Shown here one piece after another: positions 48,224 to 61,909 of a stretch of DNA of 64,000 nucleotides (position 1 is its first letter; each line of letters opens with the position of its first letter). Both the position numbers and the translations under genes were made by a program. The notes under the pieces were generated by a model that saw only the letters and a list, made by a program, of their open reading frames with translations, was not told the origin of the DNA and ran no database searches. The DNA lies in assembly GCF_900496995.4 (NCBI RefSeq), contig NC_044022.1, positions 18,242,938-18,306,937 on the forward strand, written 5' to 3'. The DNA is from Aquila chrysaetos chrysaetos. Its lineage: Eukaryota; Chordata; Aves; Accipitriformes; Accipitridae.

Positions 48224-51200
48224 TGATTCCAAGAGACAAATTATTTCCCATTATGAAGTGGTGACTTGCTACTGTAATCAAATATTTAACTTTTATATAG
48301 ATTCTTCTTTTTTATGCTAGATCATATGTTCCATTCTACAAAGAAATCTGACGCACAGTTAACGGGGGTGTAAACTTGAAGGGTAATAGCTATTTCTGCT
48401 CTTGCTCCCATGAGTATATTTATTCTAGTTGGAGTGTCTCCATGGGGATTTAGAGTAAAAGAGCTATTGCCCTTTGCTTACAACCTTACCTGCCATGCAC
48501 TGACTATCCAAATAGATGTGTTCTCAGTCCGCTGTGTGTGTTAATTTTTCAAGTGTTTGGTTTAGACTGGATCTACTGGGTAGCACATGTTAAATTCAGC
48601 ACTGTTCATTATAAAGCATACAGTAATACAGGTACAAAAATCTGAGGTTACAAAGTGGTTAGCATGCAATTCTACATCAAGAATAAAAGGGTGCATAAAC
48701 ATAAATAGGAAAGAACACTTGTAGACTTGCATTTTTGTCTTCTGAAACTGAGGTTTGTTTCAATACCTGTTGGCTGCGAAGGGATGGAATAAATGGTATT
48801 TTCCTAAGGATTTCAGTACTTGCTGACTCTTGCTGTCTTTCATGTATAAAAGCAGGAGATCAGATTAAAATAAAAGCGAAGTTGGCAAGAGGGGATTTTT
48901 TTTTTTTTTTTTTTTTAGTTATGTACCTTTGGTATTTGAATTGTTAAATATAAAAGTGAATGGACTGTGAAACAGCTGAATAACTTAGCATACAAACAGC
49001 AGACTATTGTAAAATTACCGAGGTGCTGTATATATTTGACAGTCTTTAGAATGTATATTCTGTCCTATTCTACAACATTCAAAATTATGAATCTTTTTTC
49101 AGAGTAGGTGGATATGTGTAGTAGGAGAAGCCAGTACACACTGTAGGTGGCTCAGGAAAATTATTTCCGTGTAGATATGCATAGCTTTTGTTTCTGAGGG
49201 TGGTAATCTAAGAGCTAAATTTATCTACAGGACAAATCTTAGAAGAAACAAACAACAACAAGCTTTAAAATGTCTGTCTCAAGTCATAATTGTACCTTTT
49301 GAATTAAAATATTTTAAAAATACTTCTTTTGAACAACATAAGCAAAACACTGTAATTAGAAATCAAGACCTTATTTTTGTTTTCAGTTCCCCATCAGCAA
49401 AGATTTGTGGCTGAAGACAGGATAGTTTTAAAGACGAGACTTTTACCCAAGCAGCAATACATGCAGTAATGTTGCTTTCTCTTTCTGCTTGAAATAGTTT
49501 CTTAATTTTGGGTTGCAGCTGAAAGAAAAACAATGTTTTTGTATACAAGTCATGTAAAATGTACACCATTACTTACTGTGCCAAAACTTGTATATGTAAA
49601 CAGGCAGTCCTATGGACTGTTGAAATGTGTGGATGCTCGTCTACCTACCTTGGCAGACCTGGAGTAATGCCAAGAAAACGCAGAACGTAGTAAAGGCATT
49701 CTGAAGTTAAATATGGATTTCTAAGAATCATACTGTTTTCCAACTGGTATAATTTGACTTGAGCTCAGAGTTCTGTCTCTAGCAGTACTTGAAATCCTAC
49801 TTCATGCTTAAAGTTGTAGGAAATACATTACCAAAGAAACCATCCCTAAACACCAAGAAAGTAACAGCAGTGCTGTATATATGAAACTTGTTTTGGTGCT
49901 TTTTACCTTCATTTCAAGATCCTGTTTCCTCATTGACTTGGGAGTGTGGTTGCTTGCTCCCTTGGGCCCCTATTAAAAGTTCTAGCTCTAATTTCTGCTT
50001 AAAAGATTCTGTTAACCTCTAATAATGCTGCTGGTTTTTTGTGTTGTTTTGGGGCGGGGGGAGTGGTTTTGCTTTGGTTTTGTTTTGTTTTTCTTGTTTG
50101 TTTTTAGAAATTTGAACATGCCGGGTTCTGTAAGGTTATAGGGTACAAAAATGTTTGCCTGCAAATGGTCCTTTAAAAGTTGAACAGATGTTCCCTGATG
50201 TGTACTGAACCAACAAGTGGAGCTCTTATTAGTATAATACTGAGAACAATCACTTCAGTGAATGAAAAATCCTAGATAGCTGTAGCTACTAGCATGCCAT
50301 ATGTGTTTTTGTATGCAGAATTCTGAACTTGGACAGCAAAATGAGCAGTGTTTAAATCCCAGGATAGAGTTTTTATTTAACAAGCAAGTTCAAACATGTG
50401 TCTATCCATATGCATATATACACTGTAAATATCTTGCGTCTTCCACATTTTTTTTAATGTATTTTCAATTTTTCAAAACTGCAGTAGGTTTACATCATGT
50501 AAAATCCATTTTAAAGAACTACAGGGGAAATGGAATTTTTGGGGAAAACAATTTCTGTTTTTAAGCAAGTTGTATTCTCCCTTAGTATACTAAATGCTAC
50601 ATGGAGAGAAACGTGGGTGAATGGCCCTTCTGCTGTTAATGCTGCAGGCTTTGGGACCCCATAACTATTTCTTAGACTCTTTCAAACTATGTCCTGCTGG
50701 TAGCTGAGTCAACTTGGCCATGAGTAGAAGAAAGCTCCTGTAAACATGGTCCTCAGTTTTGCTTCTTTTTATTCATTCTTCCTACTCTTTTCTTGTTGTT
50801 AATACTTTCAGCACAAAATTAAAGATAATTCAGGAGTTCCATAATGACTTTCCCCATCAGTGGCAATGAAACTGCTTTTAAAATTCACCTGTTTAAAAAA
50901 GCAAGCAAACAAACAAAAAAAAAAACCAACCTGCTTTGATCAGGCAAGAAGGTATAGGTTTTACAAATAATAGCCTAGTTTTCTATGGCCTGTGATGTTT
51001 TTCAAAATAAAAGGATAAACTTTCAGAGGCTGCTATAAGTCTCTTGTTTAACTGCATTAATTCTTAGCAGCTTTTTATAACTTTACGTCTGCATCATCAA
51101 GCTGCAAAAGCTGTATCACCTACTGAGTTTGAGTGTTTTGAGCAGTTGCTCAGAACAGGCTTCAGCACACCAATGTTTGATCCTGGTATCTCATGAAATG

Positions 51201-52327
51201 ACATCTTGACATAGGTAGTGGTACCTGACACTTCAATGGAATATTGGGTTGGCTGTAACTTTTATTAGATGTGGAGAGAAGGTGAAACCAACTGTAGTGC
51301 ACCAAACCAATCAATACTTTCTCAAAAGCAAGATCTAAGTGATTTTTTATTGCATAGGCTTTCACCTGTCTCGTAATAGTGAAACTAAATTGCAAACAAG
51401 TATGTACTGGAATACTTGCTGTCAAATTTACCCTTTTTTTCATGTTTTCAGAAGTTGTGCTATATTTAACAAGTTGGTTAACTTGATACAGTCTAGCTAT
51501 ATTTTTATTATTGATGAGTCTTTAAAAGCTGCAGTGTGTTTCAGTATGAGTTTACATGTTACATGTGTAGACAGCGTATTACATGTCTCAGAACTGACTG
51601 TCCAGGTCCATATAAAACTTGTCCTTCACAATCCCTTTTTAATATGAAAAATTGCATGGTTATACAAGTTTGTGACAGAAATCTTAATCTTTTCCCTCAT
51701 GTATAAGCCCATTTTCCTACCTAGCATTACATATTATATCTGTAACAACGTTTCTTGGAGGAGTTGGAATTTATTTTTAATGTTAATATACTGTTAAGCA
51801 CTGGGCTGTTCAGCTGCTCTGACTCTTAACATTTTACATGGCACTGATGTAACTTGACAAAAAAATCTTCCATCGTATGATCTTCTGGAACATCTACGTT
51901 ATCAAGTCACCATTTCAGTAGTTTAGGGATTAGTTTTACTAGGAATTTTGCCTTGAAAAAAAAAATCTACTTATTCTATATAATGATGCATTTTTTGCTT
52001 GCATTCTTTAAACATGGCATGAGTATTGGTTAAATACTGTACCTGTTAATCATTGGTCTTTCCCAATTGCTACTAAAATTTTTTTATCTCCGTTCAGGAA
52101 CGAGATCCTTTTTAAAGTAATGAGTTATGTGTCTGGAACACTTTTTAAAGGTGGTAATAATTTTGCCATTATGAGTCTTGAATTACAGTTGAAGGGGGGA
52201 GATGTCTTTTTGCATGGTTGTTTGATTCTGCACATTCATAAAACTTATATGCAGAAATTAATCTCATGTCTTCATGCTCTAGTTTTTTTCTAAATGTATT
52301 CAATAAAATTCTTATTACATGCTGGTT
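48224..52327 (+). other. CHORDC1: Probable CHORDC1 3' UTR
   Basis: AT-rich sequence after the stop without another gene. AATAAA hexamers stand at 48,682-48,687, 48,788-48,793, 51,006-51,011 and 52,302-52,307. The last is the best candidate for the distal end because a GT/T-rich stretch follows within 20-40 bases. Shorter forms ending near 48.7-48.8 kb are also plausible. Three Pumilio-type TGTANATA motifs occur at 49,027, 49,874 and 50,424. The extent is inferred. Confidence 0.45.
52302..52307 (+). terminator. CHORDC1: Candidate distal polyadenylation signal of CHORDC1
   Basis: AATAAA followed by TTCTTATTACATGCTGG and then a G/T-rich run, the usual order for cleavage about 10-30 bases downstream. 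Confidence 0.5.
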
Positions 52328-55300
52328 GCATTTGGGGTTTTTTTGACTTCTTTTGTTATGGGAGAGAACTTCCCTTTGGATTTGCAACGTGGTTGTTGAA
52401 ATAAAATGTAAGTGGACATTTTACACAGGTCAAGTTATATATGAGGGAAACTGTGTGGCAAAGGGTTTTTTTCCCCCCCTTGGATTCTTTCATTGCCTGT
52501 TGCTTTCTAACACAACAGCCCAGTCAAGATACGTAACTTTTGCAGCAATTTGAGTAAGTGTGGCTACTCAGATGGGAGCCTGTCTCATTCACGGAAATTG
52601 TTCTGTCCAAGAATTTTTAGCTGCCACAAACTTACTGGAACTGGAATAATTCAAAATACAATGTCTGGGCTGTTTCTAATAATGCTGAAGGTATTATAGC
52701 TCTGCTGCTTTTTTTCTAGTTTCTCGGTTTCTTGGAAAAAGGAAGAAGATACCTGTCAAAACCTCTGGCATTCTCATAATGAGAGAGAAAAAGGATTCAC
52801 TTCTTGGGGCTTGAAATTTTCTGTGGTAATAAAAACTTGGTGTTTTCTCAAAGTTTGGGTAAGTGTTTTAACGAAAGATAACCCAAATACTGCCACAGAC
52901 ATTGTAAACTACTCCACAGTTACTGTGCCAAATGATTGTTAGTCAAGCACATTCAGTTTCTCCCGAGATTGTCTGCAGAACGAAGGGTAGGTGTTAGGGA
53001 GATAGGGTGTTAGTGGTAGGGAGGGTGGGCGGGCACACGGTACGGTCCTTAACACTTCTCTGTAGGCAGCACAGATTTCAACCCATGTTCATAAAGTCAA
53101 CGTTTTTCTGTTCCAACTTCTGAACATCTTGTATTCCTACCACAATGTTGGCATGAACAGGAATGAACTACTGAACATGACCGCTGTCAGCTGCGTGTCT
53201 GTAGTCAGTCCTATGAGCTTAGAAGGAAAGGGGCTGTAGGAACAGGTACCTGTAATCTGGAGGTATGTGAAATGCATCAACGTGTTTTTCTTTAGCTTCA
53301 TTAATCAACCTATATGATGACTGATTCTGGCTATCCAGAAAGTGTGCAGATTTCTTTGCAGCCAGTGCGCTTCTGTGTGAGAAGGAAGCATCCTCTTGAA
53401 TAAAACATTTTTGTTACCTACTGGAAACAAGTATTTGAGAAATTAGTTCCTTGTTAAGTATTAATAAAAGCTGCATTGCAACAAAAGTCATTCAAAGCTA
53501 GCTAGAGGCAGAGCTGTTACCTTACAACCATCTATGAAATATTTTTAGTCCAGAAACCTTGTTCTCTGAAATGTGTTTTAAATTTATGATACTGATACTA
53601 CCATATTACTGCTGAATTCAATGCTTGGGAGGAAAACTAACCTAATATGCTTCTAGCCTAATATGCTTGACCTAATTTGTTCTTCCTTTATTGAAAATTG
53701 GACTCGTGTACAAGAGGCAGAGTTGATACTGTGCGCTTCTAGACCCCAAGGGACTTAATTTTTTTTTAAAGGGATGCCTTGTAATTCAAGTTACATTGTT
53801 GTGTACAAAAACATTAACCCAAACTTCTAATGTCTGCCTTCATCTGTGAAAGCAGTTAACATTTGGAGTGTCTACTCATGAACAAAACCTACAACAAAAG
53901 CATTCAATTCAGAATTATTCTTTAATTGTAGCTCTGCAAATCAGAAGCCTGTCAGCACTTCTGTTACAAAATTTTTATTTCAGTGGATTTATAACTTAAA
54001 TGGGATGCTTATGCTTTCCAAGAGCAGTTAGCAGCTGTAAAGCTGGTAAAACGAATGGAGAATATTAAAATGTAGTTGAAAATATTTTTTTTAAGAGAAA
54101 GGTTTTCACATGTTTATGGAAAAAATGAAGTAGTTCATAGAAGACGTGCTAAGACTGAAGGTTAATACAAAGCAACAACTTCGACTGTGAATGAGCCAAA
54201 GCACTGAAACTTTTCAAATCGGTGTTCTATACTTTTTTTCCGTATCATTATAAAGGTTCACGTTGTTGCTACGTGCTCTGTGAGCACAGTGGCATTGTTC
54301 AGCATTTCTTCTTTTGCTGTTATTCTCAACAATATTTTGCTTTAGAGTGCAGACAGTTAAGTTTATTATTGAACCGTTATATTGATGCACATTGCCTGAA
54401 GACTGCAGTGTGGTTGGGACTTCTACAATGAAAAGTGGCTAAAAACTTCAGCGTGGTTGAGTGGCAGTACCAAAACCTTCAGCGCACAATTCTTAAGCTA
54501 AAGCATGTGTCATTTTAATGAATTTTTGCATTTCAGAGTTTTATTATACAACGCGCATATGTTTTATCTGAAACTGTCCCATAAGGGTACTTAAGTAAAC
54601 ATAACTTTTCAGGGGTATATTGCAATCTGTAGTGTTGTACCTCCTCATTTTCCCTCCATACGTTGTAGGTATTCACTGAAATTTAGGTACAGTTGTCTGC
54701 AGAATGAGCAGTAGCTGTGAGAGAGCTGATAGATTTTGCCAGAGCTTCTCCATATTCTGGTAATTATGGTTTAGTACAAAACGGAGCATAATACTGCCTG
54801 AGAGGCACGTGCTGAGTGCTGCAGTTACACTCTGAATCCTATATAAATATCTAGTCCTCAGGCACGTTATCATTTATCAGACTGCAGATGACAAGAACGA
54901 TATTTGCCAAACCGAAGTCCAATCAGGCTGAATTAGGTGAACTGGGGTGGTTTGAGAATATAGAAAGAAAAGCTAGGCCCGTTTCATCCATTTCTCAGAT
55001 TTGCCAGGACTAGGTACTAAGTACGGATACGACTATATGTAAGTAGCTGTCCTTAATGGTTGTTCTTTCAAAAACCTGGGATCTCCCCCAAGCAGTCCCC
55101 GAGTGCCGATCTCCGCTGACGGCTGGATAAATCCAGTACTGCCACGGCTAGCAGCAGGGCACGAGCTTTGTTCCAGCCCTGCAGCGTCTCGGGACTTGCC
55201 AGGCTTGCGTTGTCTGAACTTCTCGTCGCCTGCCTGCAGCGTTGTGGCAGCTTGTTTGGCTGTTAGAAGTTTTCTCGTGACCAGGTGGCTATTGCCTTAC

Positions 55301-58300
55301 TTGTTTCGCTGTTGTTTCTCCTTTCATAGTTATCTGGTATAACCCTATTTTTTATACAGATACTAGTGACAAGCAGTTTTTCTGTGTAGAACAACATATT
55401 TATGATTCTAGCATCACGCTGTAGGGGAATACAAGCCTCATAGAAGCGGGGGCCTTGACAACTGAGGTATGGCATGTGGTGTAGAGGACCGTGGGCATGG
55501 GACAACTAGAGCAGGGGCACAGGATGATAGTGGAGACCCCAGGAAGATAAACAGCTCATAATCATTTTAACTGCTTCGTTATTGAAAGGTTTGTCTGTAA
55601 TAATATGCTTTGTTTTTTCTTTTTCTGTAATAAATAGCAACTAAATATTCTTTGATCACACAGTTACGGTTTCAAGTATACTAACAGTGAACTTGTCTTT
55701 ACTTAGTGTGTTTCTTTCTGCCCGTAATTAGACAGGCAGGATCCTTGTGTTTTACTCCTCTGCTGTGGCAGTGGGCGACGCTATGCAAGTGCCCACACTT
55801 GTGCACGGCCGGGTGCCAGGATAATTCTGTCTGAGCTGCGGGCTGAAGATGGAGCTTCGGTGCAGGCAGGAGGTGCCAGGGCATGCCGGCTCGGGTGGGA
55901 AGAGTACGGAAACATGGGAGGCAGAGAGAGCTGAGGAAGCAAAAGCAGTGCTTCAGGAGGGGGGTGTTGGTTCCAGGAATATCTGAAGGGATGAGTGATG
56001 TCAGCGGGAGCTAAATCTTTCAGTGTTCGGTGTTCGCAGCTGACCGTGCTTCCCCAGCCTGACGTCCTGCTGCTTATGGGTTACATAAGGGTGTGTTGTC
56101 GCAACAGTCGCTGTGTCCAGCAACCATGGCTTGAGTTTCCTGCTAAAAATACAGCCAAGTTTGGAGGTAAGTGGATGGCAGCATCAGGAATGCGTCAGCA
56201 GTTTACTGTCAGCAAGCTAGCAAAGCACATCTGAGGAAGGTGCCATGTAAACACAGCAAGTCTATTCTTATCTGATACCCTCCTGTGAAATGCTTTTCCC
56301 ATTATCGCCTCTCCTGTTCTTTCCCTTTATGGAAGGTTTTAACGTGTTTGCACTTTACTTGAACCAGGTCCAGCCCCTCCTGCATGAGGCGCCTAACAAA
56401 CCAGTCCTCCTCCTCCTCCTCCATTCTTTGAGCTCCCCAAGCCCATCCAGAAAATGGATGTGCCTTACAGGTTGGGTTGAAGAATAGCTCATAGATTTTC
56501 TTGGATGAGGAAGATGATGTTTAAAGGTGTAGGATCCATCAGGACGAAAACTGTGTTGACACTGACAGGAGCTGCCTTGACTTCACAGATTATAGCTGGC
56601 ACAAGCAAGTACAGAAGCAATCCATGGGACAGACAGCTCCTAAACCATTTAGGCTTTCTAAGTTCCTCCTGCTGACAGTGATTAACAGAAGGAACTGCTG
56701 AATTTGACTAAGAGCTCAACTCTAATACACCACAGACTTGCAGCTAAACTACAGGGCAGAACGGTAGCCAGTCTTGCTTTACTGGAGCTACTTGTAGGCT
56801 CAGTGGTGTAATGGAAACAGTCTTTTGCCTTAAAAAAGCCTGCTCACTAAATTCAGCTCCTACTGGTTTCTCTAGGGACAATTTCTGTGTAGCAGGTGTT
56901 GCTCAGTGAGGAACGCAGCACTTACTTTGGTTCGACTTGGAAGAGAATGGCATAGCAGAAGCAAGATTTCTGTATTTCATTTAATTAGCGTTGTCTTCTT
57001 TGCTTTGCCATAGGGAAGTCCATGATGTTCACCATCATTCAGCTCTCTTAATGGCTCTCTTAACTGTACGTTAAAAATCCCATGAATGAAAATAGAGGAA
57101 TTTAGAGTAAGAGAAAAAACGGTCCATGCTGCGTATATCCTACTCCTACCAGCTGCAGGGAGGAGGTCCCCAGCTCCTTTTGATGCTGTGTCACCTGGAC
57201 GTTTCAGCTCTGCCTCCTTGGGGGTTTCTGCAGCATTGCCTGGGAGGTGCACAAAGTCCTCAGTGACTTTCAGACCCAGTCAGGATCTTCCAGAACCTCA
57301 TCCTGCTGCTGTTTTCCTTAGGAATAATGTGGGGTCACTGCAGTAGCTCTTCTCTGCAGATGCTGCACAGCACCTCTTACCCTCTGAATGACACCACTGC
57401 AGGATAAACTATTTCTGCTCTCAAGCAACTTTGGTTATTTTAAAAGACCCGTGATTGACATATTTAATCATTATCTTGCTTTAAAGCAGAGAACAAGCAA
57501 CCTCTTAAGATACATTTATTAATTTTCATGGGTTTCAGTCAAGTGCACAGAAAGAGAGGACCACCAGCAGCACTTAAGGGGCTGTCTATTCAGCGGAAAG
57601 CACTACAATGAGAGAGTGCAAAGTGCTGTCTTTCCCAATAATCTCTCCATGGCAAATGCTTAAAGCAAAGAATGAAGCAGGTAGGTTTTAATCCCTTCAT
57701 GCATACCTATGCTTTAATTCCAAAGTGCTTTAGGGCCTTCTGAATGAAAAGTTGCATCTGGATCATTAGGCATGAGCACTCCTTGCATGTGTCTGATCCT
57801 TTTTTAACCCATTTCACCTTTCACAGGCTCCTGTAGCAGTGAGCTTCACCTGATAATCCCATGTAGTGTGAGTAATCCCTTTGTTTTAAACCTGCTGCCT
57901 GGTATTTCGTTAGGCAGGATGGACAGGAACAGCAATAGTTCCTCCGCACAAGGAAAGCGTTTTGGGTCACTGAGGGCTGCTGGCCAGGTGTTCAGGTCAT
58001 CTTCTCTTGCAAAATACTACGCAGTCTGTAGAGTTCACATTTGCTTGGCCCTTATGAAGATACAGAGATTATTTTATAGGTTATCTATAAAAGAAGGACA
58101 GAATAATAGAAATTGGGCCTCTGGAAAAGTCAACGTACAGCACCTGTACTGATTGTGATCATCTGCTTAATGGGCTGATTGACTGCTTTAGGACCTTTCT
58201 CTTGCAATGTCTTTTTTAGATCAGCTGAAGCAGTTTAAAAGTTTGACCTGGACTTGACAAATCACTTTGGCTTAACCAAAAAACTAGCCGAATCCAAATG

Positions 58301-60614
58301 TCCTGTTCTTACACCTGAACTGTACAGTTACTGAGAAGATTTATGAAACTTCTGCAGCTGGTGTACTTGTACTTCAGTCATCAGCATACCGGGATAGGGA
58401 AATTTTAATTTCTTTGGTCCACAAAGGCAGTCCCCTGATGCGTGAGTCAACTTTGGGAAGGGTTGCTAAATTACAGGGTGTTGAGAGAAACACTTAATCC
58501 CAAACTCTTAATCTTCAAAGGTTTTTAATTAGTTTGAGTTTTTATTAAGCTTAAGATCTGCAGAGCTTTTTTTGAGATGGTTCTATTTCTATTTATTGAT
58601 CGAAAAAACACACCAGAATAACTATTTTAAATCACTACCAATTTTGGTGCAAATGAAAGAGTGTTGTAACTGGATTGTGTTTATTGCTTACTCAGTGGAA
58701 AATGGAGCATGTAGGTTATCCCCACTTTCCAGCCATCACTAAATTGACCAAGTGTTATGGCTTCCTTTCCAAAGGCAAGCCAAAGGTATTTCAACCATAA
58801 CAGAATCTGAAATAAACTTCCTGGCACTGTCCCTTTGAGACTGATTTTCTAAAGAGACAATTGGCAAACCGAATATCCAAGTGATATTTGGTTCATCCAA
58901 GTTTTAATTTTGCCAAATTGTTTTGCAGCCCCAGTCTAGGCTGAAGGGTCTGTTTCGTCCAGCTGTATGATTCACAGATTGTTTCAGCCAGGTTGAGTGA
59001 ATGAACTGTGCAAATGGAATTAGGGAAGGACAGAGTAGGCGATCCAGTGTTACCCGTTTGTAAGGAGAGCCTGAAAAATCCCCCCCGCGCTTTGAAATTA
59101 TGGGCAGGCAGAGCTGCACAAATACAGCAGCCTTTGGGCTGGGAGACAGTGGTGGTTCCTTGGTTGCCCATCTATAGAAAAGGAGATGCTACTGACTGAA
59201 GCAGGGAAGGCAATCTCAGCTCTGAGTAACTGATCCTCTCAATACCAAAAATATGGGACTTTATGGAAATCAATTAGTATAAGCCATTTATAAGTGGTTT
59301 CGTTTCCTTATTTAGAAGGGTTTGGCTATCACTCTTCCTCAGTAGAACTTTATAGAGAGGAATGGAAATGGATTTAAGCTATTTTGTATACTTCTTAGGA
59401 TGTAGCGGGTCATGATGAATCGTACATTCATACAGAGTTATCAGTTAAGTTGAGAAGAGGAACAAAGCAATCGATGCTGGCTGTGCATTCAGCCTAATGT
59501 GAGCTGTAATTTATTCTTACAGCTTCAAACTGCACAGGGAAACAAGAAGAGATAAAATGTTCTTTTGCAGCAGCAAGGTAATGGCACAGAACTTCAAAGG
59601 CTAACTACCACTGGAACGTTTGTTCACTGGTTTATACTATTAAAGAGATTGCTGTAAATGGAGGAGGAAGCACGCTTTGTCAGGTATTTCCTTTTTACGT
59701 GGAAATTCCTTGTTTGCCCTATTCTCTGATGATCCTACGGCAGCAACCGCTGACAGATCCAAAGCTGGCTGCTGTTCACAAGGAAGAGGCACTGGTGGCT
59801 TTTTTCCACCCTCCAGATATCCTAACCCTTCCTTGGGGGCACATTCAGTTACTGCCCACTGCAGTTAACATAAAGCTATGACGGAGCAGGAAGAGTGGGC
59901 GATTCAGAAAAAGGGAAGAAAAACCGGTGCAGTTACGTACCAGTCACCGTTCACAGGGTATCACATCCTTCAGCAACACCTTAAGATAGAGATGCGGAGA
60001 TGAACAACTTAATAACTGTGAGTGGCCCCAGTTAAGCAGAAGTAAAGACAACAACAAAAATGTAGTCACTGTTCTGGTGTCCTCAGCATTGACTACTTGT
60101 GTCTCTTAAGCGCATGCTGACAAGGTCAGTTAAGCACTACTTTTTCCACCAGAAGAGGTAAAGCATGGACTGTGGAAGTGTAATTTCCTCCTCGTGTGCC
60201 TAAGGCTTGATTTGTGAAAAGCAATTTAACAGTAAATTGTGAGCACAACATCCATAGGTACACAGTCCTTCATCTTTCAGAGAGGCTTATTGGAAGTGAT
60301 GCCAATGAAAGCCTCTTTTCTTGGTGGCGTATATCCCCCAAAACAACTTCCCAAAGGACTGAACTATAGTAATTTCTGGTTCCCTTGTCTGAATTCAAGG
60401 CATCTGAGATGAGAACAACTCCTTCTATAGCCTAGTAATTGTCCTGTTTCTCTAATTCTGTCTTTTTTAGTACCACATCTGTTCTATTCCCCATAAAACA
60501 AAAAGGATTTTATTCCCACAACCTGGTGCAATTTATGGTTGTGAGAAAAACTGTAGCATATTTTACATCAGAGAAGAAATTGGTTATTATCAGCTCCCAC
60601 AAACTGGAATGTGA
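52328..60614. other. Intergenic DNA between the convergent genes
   Basis: About 8 kb of mostly AT-rich sequence with short chance ORFs. Patches at about 55,085-55,260 and 55,740-55,900 are GC-richer. No exon with splice signals, RNA gene or named repeat was recognised. Confidence 0.55.
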
Positions 60615-61719
60615 TTTTAATAAAATTCTAGCAATTTTATTAGTTGTAAAGCATGTAGATGAGAAGTACATTTAAAGGGCAAATGAAGAAAGAATCAATT
60701 TTTTTACAAATTAAACAGTTTTGTACAATTACCCTTCTCGTGCATTTCAGTTTCTCTTTGAATGTAAAAGCAGCTTCTGGTGGGAAACCTTCTTCAGGTC
60801 TCATATGAAGACAGAGTAACCTCAAGCCCCATGCCAACAGTAACAATGTCCTCCAGCTCCCTCAACTGGAAGAAGACATCTGCATGAAAGACATCTCCTG
60901 GGAAAAAACAGGAACAAAAGCTGCCGTGGGTTTGGGACTAGTGAAAGTACCAAAATGAGCAGGGAGGTCAGCTTTTGGTTATTCCCCCAAATCTTTGTTT
61001 TCCAAAGTGCAAGTAAAGGAGGGAGGCGCACAGTGACTTTCAGAGGGATGGACACTCGCTCCCCAAGAAAATGCTTTTGGATTTCTGCATATAAGCACCT
61101 GTTTTCTCTGGTTATCAAGAATGGCTAGTGCTGCTTTGGCAATTGGCAGGAGGGCGAGTATATTATTTTTTCAGGAAAAGAAAGCAAATCAGTATAATGA
61201 GGATTCTACCAGTCCTGCAGAATAGATTCTAAAATACAGAGATGCCTTTGGTGTCTTGTATTATAAAAGTAACTATCAGAACAAGAAAAATGCACATGCT
61301 GAGGAGTGTTATATTTTTTTCTCTTGCAATGTGTGCTTTTGATCACTGCTCCGGACAAGATTTACAGGTAGCTTGGCAAATAACTGGTTTTGTAATTGTA
61401 CATCCAAAATAACGGGTCCTCAAAATTGGCAGATATTTCAGGGAACTGATTTTTCTTTCTCCCCACCCTCAAATTTGCTTCCATCTAGGGTTGTTGTTAA
61501 AGCTACAGTTTTGTCAGGATCAGAGAAGAATTAATTTCTAGCTCAGGAGTTCTTTGATACACAGAGCTCCCCCTCACCCTACCGGTACACTTGCATGCAT
61601 TCAGAAGGTTGCAAACTCAGATACGGTGAGCAGTCAGGAGAGACTGGGTCACTGTAGTAGCCTGACTTACACTACGTTTCAGACTCGGCTGTTTGACCGA
61701 GGTTTTCGAAGCCGCCGTC
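60615..61719 (-). other. NAALAD2: Probable NAALAD2 3' UTR
   Basis: Sequence downstream of the NAALAD2 stop on the minus strand. A minus-strand AATAAA lies at 60,636-60,641 and another at 60,508-60,513. The first would give a 3' UTR of about 1.1 kb. The boundary is inferred. Confidence 0.4.
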
Positions 61720-61909
61720 CTATGCTACTTCTTTCAGTGTCCCTGCTGCTGCCTGCACAGTGAAGGCTGCGATGGAAATCTGCCTCTTTACTTCTTCCCA
61801 GGCTTCGTGTTGATCAGCTTTGCTTTCAATATCAAACATGGCATCATAGATCCCTGGGAAGGACTCTCCAGCATACTTGTTGTGACTGCTTGGAGCAAAG
61901 ATGACATGT
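61720..61909 (-). CDS. NAALAD2: NAALAD2 last coding exon (partial gene)
   Basis: C-terminal exon of a type II membrane zinc peptidase of the M28 family (N-acetylated alpha-linked acidic dipeptidase, glutamate carboxypeptidase group). These enzymes remove C-terminal glutamate from peptides outside the cell. The exon reads [19 protein letters not shown], continues through [12 protein letters not shown], and ends [14 protein letters not shown] and TAG at 61,720-61,722. The NKY motif holds the Lys-Tyr pair that in human GCPII (K699, Y700) senses the substrate glutamate. The acceptor is CCCCACAG and the first base completes an Arg codon. Residues such as ISIAAFT and AAGTLKEV favour NAALAD2 over FOLH1, as does the position beside CHORDC1. 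Confidence 0.93.

Noticed and set aside
60640-61118. Minus-strand ORFs of 68 and 98 codons after the NAALAD2 stop
   Set aside because: They lie in the probable 3' UTR and carry no recognised motif.
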